From the NCBI GenBank assembly GCA_026392265.1, contig JAPLCL010000074.1, forward strand, positions 1-44,535: 44,535 bases of DNA, read 5' to 3'. The first letter of the stretch is position 1, and each line of letters opens with the position of its first letter. Shown here piece after piece: positions 39,266-44,535 of the stretch. The notes beneath the pieces were generated by a model. That model did no database searches. It saw only the letters and a list, made by a program, of their open reading frames with translations, and was not told where the DNA came from. Both the position numbers and the translations under genes were made by a program. Origin of the DNA: Actinomycetota bacterium. Its GTDB lineage: Bacteria; Actinomycetota; Thermoleophilia; UBA2241.

Positions 39266-40051
39266 ATGGGGTCCCGACGAGTCTCGCTTGTCGACCTGGG
39301 GCGTGCCGTCGGCGACGGCTGGTGCGCTTTTGTGCGTGGGGCCGCGCGCGGTGAGGCGCTGCTGATGCCGGGCGGTAGCCTCGGGATCGGTGGCGAGGCG
39401 TTCGCCGACATGAACTTCGGCTACGTGTTCGGACCCGAAGGGGTCGGCGCCGCCATGCGCCGCTTCGAGCGCCTGCTCCGCGAGCGACGGCTGCCCGGCA
39501 CGATCGCCGTCATCTCGCCGGCGGCCGAAGAGGCCGCTCAGGCGGCCGCCGTTCTCGGCCTCGACTCCCCGGGGTCTATCCCGCTCATGTGCGCGCACTC
39601 CGCGGACGTGCGGCACGTCGACCATGGGTACGTCGTGGAGCGCGTCTCAGACCTCAGCGGCATCATGGACGCCGCCGAGGTTCTTGGAGACGCCTATGAG
39701 ATCCCGCCGGAGTGGATCCGCTCCATGCTGGGACCGAGGCTGCCCGACATGCAGAGCGCCGACGTGTTCCTCACGCGTCGCGACGGCCGGGCGCTGTCCG
39801 CCGCGGGGACTGGTCGTAGCGGGGCCACCGTGGGCATCTACGCGGTGGGGACGCGGCTGGCCCATCGCCGCCGTGGGGCCGCGGCCGCGGCGGTGTCCGC
39901 CGCCCTCGACCATCACGTGCGCACGGGCGCCCATCTTTTCGGTCTGCTTTCGGACCCTGCCGCGGAATCGCTCTACGCGGGTCTGGGCTTCTCCGTCGTG
40001 GATCACGCCCAGATATGGCGCGTCGAAGAGCGGCGAGCGCAAGCCGGCTAG
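39266..40051 (+). CDS. GNAT-family acetyltransferase
   Basis: A 261-residue protein with a C-terminal GNAT domain. AAGGGAG precedes the ATG. The first part (about 1-125: LVDLGRAVGDGWCAFVRGAARGEALLMPGG ... AVISPAAEEAAQAAAVLGLDSPG) is an N-terminal half seen in double-domain GNAT proteins without clear motif. The second half has ADVFLTRRDGRALSAAGTG and ATVGIYAVGTRLAHRRRGAAAAAVSAALDHHVRTG, the acetyl-CoA-binding motif A with RRRGAA in place of Q/RxxGxG/A, then LLSDPAAESLYAGLGFSVVDHAQIW, typical motif B. The substrate is unknown. It ends in TAG which shares the four bases CTAG with the stop of the convergent corA gene. Confidence 0.82.
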   Translation: MGSRRVSLVDLGRAVGDGWCAFVRGAARGEALLMPGGSLGIGGEAFADMNFGYVFGPEGVGAAMRRFERLLRERRLPGTIAVISPAAEEAAQAAAVLGLDSPGSIPLMCAHSADVRHVDHGYVVERVSDLSGIMDAAEVLGDAYEIPPEWIRSMLGPRLPDMQSADVFLTRRDGRALSAAGTGRSGATVGIYAVGTRLAHRRRGAAAAAVSAALDHHVRTGAHLFGLLSDPAAESLYAGLGFSVVDHAQIWRVEERRAQAG

Positions 40052-41007
40052 ATCCAGCCCTGCTTCTTGAACAGGATGAGCATGACGATCACGGCGAGCA
40101 CCTGCGTGGCCAGCCCGAAGGTGAGAAAGGCGGTCCAGCCGGTGATGTTGAGCACCAGCCGGCCGAAGTTCATCCCGAAAAACCCCGTGATCCAGGTCAG
40201 TGGCATGAAGATGGTGGCCACGATGGTCAGCCGTTTCATCACGACGTTGAGCCTGTTCGACACCGTCGACAGGTAGACGTCCATCGTGCCCGACGTCAGG
40301 TCGCGGTAGCTGTCGATGAGGTCGCTGGTGCGGATCAGGTGGTCGTAGCCGTCGCGGTAGGAGCGCTCCGCGTCGGGCGACATGCCCGGGATCTCGACCA
40401 CGCCCGTGGCGATGCGCGCGAAGAGGTCGCGCTCCGGGGCGATCACCTTGCGTAGACTCACAAGCGTGCGCTTGATCGCGAAGATCTCCTGGAGCTGGGC
40501 GTCGTCCGGGGCCTCGAACACGCGGTCCTCGATGGCGTCGATGCGGTCGTCGAACTCGCTGAGCAACGGGAAGAAGCTGTCTGCCAAGGCATCGACCACC
40601 GCGTAGAGGACGAAGGCCGCATTGTCGGTGTGGAGATGGTGCGAGGTCATGCGCGTGCGCAGGTCGCTGAACGCCGGGCAGTCGTCGTGATGAACGGTCA
40701 CGAGGTAGTGCTCGGAGAGGAAGCAGTGCACCTCGACGAGGTCGTCCTCGTCGCGGTTCGCGCCGTAGACCACCAGCATCACGTAGTCGTCGTAGGTGTC
40801 GAGCTTCGGGCGCTGGCCGAAATGCTCTGAATCCTCCAGCGCGATCGGATGGAAGCCGAATACGTCGCGCAGCAGCGCGAGGCCTTCGGCGTCGGGTCCG
40901 TGGATGTCGAGCCAGAAGAAGCTGCCGGCCCGGAGACGCGACGCAACGGCGTCGCGGTCGGCCGGCACGACGGCGCTGTCGGCGTCAACAAGGGACAGGC
41001 TGGACAA
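40048..41007 (-). CDS. corA: CorA-family magnesium/cobalt transporter
   Basis: A 319-residue inner-membrane divalent-cation channel that works as a pentamer. I chose TTG 41007 because AAGGAGGAG lies 11 bases upstream and the protein then begins like other CorA proteins; GTG 41043 or TTG 41070 are alternatives. The cytoplasmic domain shows FFWLDIHGPDAEGLALLRDVFGFHPIALED, YDDYVMLVVYGANR, CFLSEHYLVTVHHDDCPAF and the long stalk helix region ERDLFARIATG ... SNRLNVVMKRLTIVATIFMPLTWITGFFGMNFG with the signature GMN. The second helix follows, and the basic tail FKKQGWI closes it. It ends in TAG, inside the shared CTAG. Confidence 0.93.
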   Translation of the reverse strand: MSSLSLVDADSAVVPADRDAVASRLRAGSFFWLDIHGPDAEGLALLRDVFGFHPIALEDSEHFGQRPKLDTYDDYVMLVVYGANRDEDDLVEVHCFLSEHYLVTVHHDDCPAFSDLRTRMTSHHLHTDNAAFVLYAVVDALADSFFPLLSEFDDRIDAIEDRVFEAPDDAQLQEIFAIKRTLVSLRKVIAPERDLFARIATGVVEIPGMSPDAERSYRDGYDHLIRTSDLIDSYRDLTSGTMDVYLSTVSNRLNVVMKRLTIVATIFMPLTWITGFFGMNFGRLVLNITGWTAFLTFGLATQVLAVIVMLILFKKQGWI

Positions 41008-41141
41008 GCTTGGCGTGACTCCTCCTTGGGCGCGGGTCCCCACGGATGCTACTCCCGGCCGGGCCGACAAGTCATCTCCTGCATCTGTCGCCCAGTTCCT
41101 CTTTACTACCGCGAACCGCTAGCTGAACCTCAGGGTGTATC

Positions 41142-42310
41142 GTGGCGAATCGTCGCGCCCGGCGTCGGCCGACGGCGCGTCCCACCTCCCTGCTCCTCAT
41201 CCTTATCGCTCTGCTGCTTGCCTTCCGTGTCGCGGCGGCGCCTGCCTCGGCCCACGAGGATTGGGAGCACGGTGGAGCCAAGCAGTCGACCCGCGACAGC
41301 AGCGGGTGTCACAAGGACAAGCCTGCCTCGAACACCGCCTACGTGGGCCGCCACTCCGGCCACACGACGTCCGGCTCGCAGATGTGCTGGGATTGCCACG
41401 AACCGGGCTCAGCCACGTCGGTGAGTTGCGGCCGGGACTGCCACCTCTTCCAGGCCAGCGGCGACCACGGCGCCTACCCGACCGCCTTCTCGCACGGAGT
41501 GACCCCCCATCTCGGCGCCTCGGGGTATGGCAAGACCTGCGCCGACTGCCATGACGCCGGGAACCCGCATCATGATGCCTCCGCGGGGCCCGCGCCCGCG
41601 TGCGCGACCTGCCACAATGGCACCTACGCCGCGGTGCCCGCCGGTCACGAGGGTCGCGGCACCGTGTGCACGGCGTGTCACGTCGGGATGAACCGCCCGG
41701 TCAGCGACTGCGCCTCGTGCCACGTCGGTAACGCGAGCTCGGGCGGGCCGCAGATCGTCTACTCGAACTCGCCGGCCTGCGGCGACGCCGGCTGCCACAA
41801 TGCCGCCACCTTCGGCGCCGTGGCGTGCACCACGTGTCACAGCAAGACCGGCGCGATCGGCCAGGAGACCCTGCATGCCACGGACCCGGCCGCCACGGTG
41901 AGCTGTACGACCTGCCATGAGGCGCACTACGAGACTCTCGGCGCCTGCGACACGTGTCATGGGAGTCATGCCCAGACGCATCACGGGACGGCCACGTTGG
42001 CCGACACGCAGCTGAAGCTGGCGGCCGGGCCGTCGAAGATCAGAGCCCACAGGAAGGCCATGCTCACGGGGACGCGGCAGGCGGGGGATACCGCGCTCGC
42101 CTTTCAGTCTGTCCTTGTCCAGGCGCGGAAGCTCAAGGGTGGCCCGTTCAAGTAGGTCGCCGTCGTCACGACCGACGCCGACGGTCGCTTCAGCCGTGTG
42201 GTCAAGCCGTGGGTGGGCACCGAGAACCGTGCCGTGTGGCGTCCCACGGTTGCCTACGTCGCTCAGCAGAGGGCGGCCGCTGTCAGGTCAAGCTTCGCGT
42301 GCACAAGTAG
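41142..42310 (+). pseudogene. Multiheme c-type cytochrome, broken by TAG and a frameshift near the end
   Basis: GTG start, then an Arg-rich signal peptide (to ASAHE). The mature part has eight CxxCH heme sites (CWDCH, CADCH, CATCH, CTACH, CASCH, two CTTCH, CDTCH), plus longer CGRDCH and CGDAGCH variants and an isolated GCH, and many histidines to serve as axial ligands. This suits extracytoplasmic electron transfer. From about residue 298 a different domain begins (KIRAHRKAMLTG). Translation stops at TAG codon 338 (42153-42155), but VAVVTTDADGRFSRVVKPWVG, a bacterial Ig-like strand pattern, continues in frame. Near 42280 the sense moves to another frame and ends VKLRVHK-TAG at 42308-42310. 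The heme part is intact, so a shortened, possibly active cytochrome can still be made. Confidence 0.75.
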
Positions 42311-42337
42311 CGTCGGTGCCTCTGCTCGTGGCGACCA

Positions 42338-42367
42338 TTCGACGCCCGTCGCCGCGTCGTGTATACT
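42338..42367 (+). promoter_or_regulatory. Promoter of the infC operon
   Basis: TTCGAC (42338-42343) and TATACT (42362-42367) with an 18-base spacer. Expected start near 42374, giving a leader of about 110 bases before infC. This is one of the best -10 boxes of the window. Confidence 0.55.
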
Positions 42368-42373
42368 CCCCTG

Positions 42374-42457
42374 CGCCATCAAGAGGGAGCTTGCGAGCAC
42401 CCCACCCTGCGCCTGTCACCGGCCGACAGGGTCCATCACGAGAAAGGAGATCGTGAG
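42374..42457 (+). promoter_or_regulatory. infC leader with possible antiterminator
   Basis: The leader holds a hairpin CCTGTC/GACAGG (42412-42417/42425-42430) and the segment GCGAGC (42393-42398), which can pair with GCTCGC in the 5' arm of the downstream terminator and so could prevent its formation. A strong AAAGGAG (42443-42449) is followed after ATC by GTG 42453, which could start a short leader peptide running out of frame into infC. This resembles the leader attenuation (L20-type) known for infC operons of other bacteria. Confidence 0.45.
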
Positions 42458-42480
42458 GGCTCGCCGTTGGCGAGCCTTTT
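42458..42480 (+). terminator. Intrinsic terminator directly upstream of infC
   Basis: Perfect 8-base stem GGCTCGCC (42458-42465) and GGCGAGCC (42469-42476), loop GTT, then TTTT (42477-42480). It lies only 7 bases before ATG 42488 and downstream of the operon promoter, so it most likely acts as an attenuator. Confidence 0.75.
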
Positions 42481-42487
42481 GCCGTAT

Positions 42488-43045
42488 ATGGGTAGACCAT
42501 TTTCTCCAAGAGACAAGTTCATGCGGGACCGGGCCAACGAGGTCCGCATCCGCATCAACGACGGCATCACGGTGCCGCAGGTCCGTCTCATCGACGAGAA
42601 GGGCGAGCAGCTCGGCATCAAGCCGATAGCCTTCGCCCAGGAGTACGCCGCCGAACACAACCTCGACCTCGTCGAGGTGGCCGCGCAGTCCGATCCGCCG
42701 GTGTGCCGGATCATGAACTACAGCAAGTATCGCTACGAGCTCGAGCTCAAGGCCAAGCAAGCGCGCAAGCACCAGAGCCAGATCGTGATCAAGGAGATCA
42801 AGTTCCGGCCCAAGGTGGGCGTGCACGACTACGAGACCAAGAAGGGCCACGTGGTGCGTTTTCTGCAGCACAAAGACAAGGTCAAGGTCACGATCATGTT
42901 CCGCGGCCGTGAGATGGTCCATCCGGAGCGCGGCGAGATGCTGCTCTTGCGGCTCGCCGAAGACGTCAAGGAATTCGGCATCATCGAGTCCAAGCCCCTG
43001 CAAGACGGGCGCAACATGGTCATGATGCTGGGGCCGGTCAAGTAG
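42488..43045 (+). CDS. infC: Translation initiation factor IF-3
   Basis: A 185-residue IF-3, which keeps ribosomal subunits apart and checks initiator tRNA and start codon. The ATG at 42488 is the most upstream ATG that keeps family sequence; it has no ribosome binding site because the terminator stem occupies that position. ATG 42521 is an alternative. The N domain reads [31 protein letters not shown], ending with [26 protein letters not shown]; the C domain begins [44 protein letters not shown] and ends MVMMLGPVK. It ends in TAG. First gene of infC-rpmI-rplT. Translation without Shine-Dalgarno, or use of an unusual start codon, is common for infC. Confidence 0.95.
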   Translation: MGRPFSPRDKFMRDRANEVRIRINDGITVPQVRLIDEKGEQLGIKPIAFAQEYAAEHNLDLVEVAAQSDPPVCRIMNYSKYRYELELKAKQARKHQSQIVIKEIKFRPKVGVHDYETKKGHVVRFLQHKDKVKVTIMFRGREMVHPERGEMLLLRLAEDVKEFGIIESKPLQDGRNMVMMLGPVK

Positions 43046-43061
43046 CGGAAGGGAGGTACGT

Positions 43062-43259
43062 ATGCCGAAAGTCAAGACCCACAGCGCATCCAAGAAGCGC
43101 TTCCGTCTCACGGGCACGGGCAAGCTCGTCCGTCGCCACGGGATGAAGAGCCACCTCCTGGAGCACAAGAGCTCCAAGCGCAAGCGGGGCTTCCGCAAGC
43201 TGAACGACGTCAGTCCGGCTGACACCAAAGGGATCAAGCGCCTGCTCGGACTGCGCTAG
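43062..43259 (+). CDS. rpmI: 50S ribosomal protein L35
   Basis: A 65-residue basic ribosomal protein of the large subunit. GGGAGG lies seven bases before the ATG, 16 bases after inf[27 protein letters not shown] and [18 protein letters not shown] are the standard L35 sequence; it ends with TAG. The 72 bases before rplT hold only the ribosome binding site region (AAGGAG near 43318). Confidence 0.97.
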   Translation: MPKVKTHSASKKRFRLTGTGKLVRRHGMKSHLLEHKSSKRKRGFRKLNDVSPADTKGIKRLLGLR

Positions 43260-43331
43260 GTCAACGCACACGAAGTACCAGCCTGCCGGCGCCGCAAGCA
43301 CCGGTCGGCGTAGTGCCAAGGAGTACGGACC

Positions 43332-43694
43332 ATGTCTCGTATCAAACGGAGCGTCAACGCGCGCAAGAAGCGCCGCAAGGTGCTCGAGCAGGCGAAGGGC
43401 TACCGCGCCACCAAGAACTCCAGCTACAAGCGGGCCAAGGAGCAGGTGCAGCGCAGCGGCCAGTACGCCTACCGCGACCGGCGCGTGCGCAAGCGCGAGT
43501 TCCGCAAGCTGTGGATCATCCGCATCAATGCCGGGGCGCGCGAGAACGGCCTCTCGTACAATCAGTTCATGCACGGCCTGCAGCTGGCTCAAGTCGAGCT
43601 CGACCGCAAGATCCTCGCCGAGCTCGCCGTGAGCGACCCCAAGTTCTTTGCCTCGCTCGTCGACCAGGCGCGCGCCGCCCTCGAAGCGGCCTGA
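43332..43694 (+). CDS. rplT: 50S ribosomal protein L20
   Basis: A 120-residue large-subunit protein needed early in 50S assembly and, in several bacteria, the repressor of its own infC-rpmI-rplT operon. AAGGAG precedes the [41 protein letters not shown] is the basic 23S-binding tail; [36 protein letters not shown] is the conserved globular start. If L20 acts on the leader at 42374-42480, feedback control by attenuation is expected. The stop TGA lies at the point where the next coding frame begins. Confidence 0.97.
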   Translation: MSRIKRSVNARKKRRKVLEQAKGYRATKNSSYKRAKEQVQRSGQYAYRDRRVRKREFRKLWIIRINAGARENGLSYNQFMHGLQLAQVELDRKILAELAVSDPKFFASLVDQARAALEAA

Positions 43695-44535
43695 ACGCCG
43701 GCTGGGCAGGCGAGCAGCTTGGGGTTTTAGGCCAACCACTCGGCAGCGCCCAGAACGCCCTCGTAAAGAGGGCGTCGTCGCTGCGTCAGCGTAAGTTCCG
43801 CGAGCGTGAAGGCGCCTTTCTGGTGGAAGGCGCCGACCTTGTCGCGGCCGGCCTCGCGGCTGGCCGTCGGCCGCAGGTCGTGTTCGTGCGCGCCGAACGC
43901 GCCGTCGAGCTCAGCGCCCGTCTTGGGCTGAACGCCGAGGGCGGGCCGGCGGCGGACGGCGCTCACGTGGCGCCGCCGGCCGTGTACTCGGTCGCGGAGC
44001 GCGTCGCCGAGAAGATCAGCACGCTCGAGACACCGCCGGACGTCATGGCGGTGTTTCCGTTGCCCGAGCCCCGGGCGCTGACGACACTGCCCGGCACGAG
44101 CGGCTCGTCCGCAGCGGACGCGCCCTTGGGCACGGCCGGCGAGGCGCTGGTCGTCTACGCCGACGGCATCGGCGACCCGGGCAACATGGGCACGCTGCTG
44201 CGCGCGGCGGTGGCCTTCGGTGCCACCGCTTTCGCCACCGCTCTGGGCTCCGCTGACCTGTACGGCCCTAAGACGGTGCGTGCCGGGATGGGCGCCATCT
44301 TCGGGCTGCCCCTGTTCCCGGAGGTGCGGCTGGCCGACGTGGTCGCGGCGCTGCCCGGGGCCGCGGTGTACGGCTTGGCCGCCCACGAAGGCGTGCCGCT
44401 GGCCGCGGCCGCTTTGCGGCGCCCGGCCGTGCTCGTCGTGGGCGCCGAGCGCCCCGGCCTCTCACCCGAGGCCCTCGATCACGTGACCCGGCTCATCACG
44501 ATCCCGCTGGCGCCGGGCTTGTCGGGCGGGGTGGA
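43691..44535 (+). CDS. SpoU/TrmH-family RNA 2'-O-methyltransferase (cut by window end)
   Basis: An RNA ribose methyltransferase using S-adenosylmethionine, commonly found after rplT. The N-terminal substrate-binding part reads [33 protein letters not shown]; the catalytic SPOUT domain shows [25 protein letters not shown] (motif 1 with N and R), [34 protein letters not shown] (motif 2) and the start of motif 3 ([13 protein letters not shown]), where the window ends. The frame has no ATG, GTG or TTG before the conserved N-terminus, so the start is unresolved. CTG 43691, overlapping the rplT stop, is the only near-cognate I can offer. The stop codon lies beyond the window. The residues between the two domains include a Gly/Ala/Ser-rich insert. 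Confidence 0.88.
   Translation, partial: MNAGWAGEQLGVLGQPLGSAQNALVKRASSLRQRKFREREGAFLVEGADLVAAGLAAGRRPQVVFVRAERAVELSARLGLNAEGGPAADGAHVAPPAVYSVAERVAEKISTLETPPDVMAVFPLPEPRALTTLPGTSGSSAADAPLGTAGEALVVYADGIGDPGNMGTLLRAAVAFGATAFATALGSADLYGPKTVRAGMGAIFGLPLFPEVRLADVVAALPGAAVYGLAAHEGVPLAAAALRRPAVLVVGAERPGLSPEALDHVTRLITIPLAPGLSGGV

Noticed and set aside
2422..43259. Genome-wide reassignment of TAG to a sense codon
   Set aside because: TAG ends conserved proteins at their expected length here (ThrS, IF-3, L35, CorA, IadA) and others, so simple reassignment cannot hold. Local suppression or sequence error is left open as a finding.

Overview
The window is very GC-rich. Every recognised gene that ends inside it stops with TGA or TAG, never TAA. 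GTG and TTG starts are common, strong purine-rich ribosome binding sites coexist with apparently leaderless promoters, and most genes sit in short overlapping operons (ATGA, GTGA and TGATG junctions). A heliorhodopsin, ferredoxin-linked 2-oxoacid oxidoreductase genes (iorAB), a multiheme c-type cytochrome and the infC-rpmI-rplT order suggest a Gram-positive-type (monoderm) high-GC bacterium, probably in or near Actinomycetota and with anaerobic capacity. The taxonomic call is inference. No rRNA, tRNA, CRISPR, insertion sequence or phage gene was seen, so this looks like ordinary chromosome.

Layout. Bases 1-7716: the end of a cation P-type ATPase, a secreted YCF48-like propeller protein, a flavin-reductase-like protein followed by a PEP-synthase-like phosphotransferase without the PEP-binding barrel, an NHL-repeat exported protein, and a YVTN-type lipoprotein broken by two in-frame stops. 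Bases 7746-14593: a cyanophycin locus (isoaspartyl dipeptidase divergent from cphA, cyanophycinase, and a second synthetase-like gene that lacks the Mur-ligase P-loop). Bases 14762-25576: a DUF389 membrane protein, iorA-iorB-phenylacetate-CoA-ligase-like operon, an EamA transporter, and a five-gene operon of two SCP2-like paralogues flanking a class III aminotransferase and a split transketolase. Bases 25607-30013: a membrane protein with an HEIGH motif, a decayed receiver domain, thrS, a small frameshifted gene and a Phd/PIN toxin-antitoxin pair. Bases 30303-36175: an FAD amine/amino-acid oxidase with an oligopeptide-binding protein, a MarR regulator with a heliorhodopsin, and a choloylglycine-hydrolase-family enzyme. 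Bases 36252-42310: a Nudix hydrolase, a membrane protein, a decayed ABC exporter, an acetyltransferase, CorA and a broken multiheme cytochrome. Bases 42338-44535: the infC-rpmI-rplT operon behind an attenuator-like leader, then a SpoU/TrmH rRNA methyltransferase cut by the window end.

How the genes work together. The cyanophycin cluster can make, break, possibly remake and finally hydrolyse a nitrogen-storage polymer. IorAB with the CoA ligase points to oxidation and CoA activation of aryl acids derived from aromatic amino acids. The SCP2/aminotransferase/transketolase operon looks like an undescribed carbon-nitrogen pathway. The MarR-heliorhodopsin pair is a compact, possibly light-linked regulatory unit, and its heliorhodopsin contains no histidine.

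Several genes (lipoprotein, ABC ATPase, cytochrome, receiver remnant, small gene before the toxin-antitoxin pair) carry in-frame stops or frameshifts although the sequence beyond the lesion stays recognisable. TAG also ends many intact conserved genes here, so wholesale recoding is unlikely. Recent decay or consensus-sequence error is the simplest reading.
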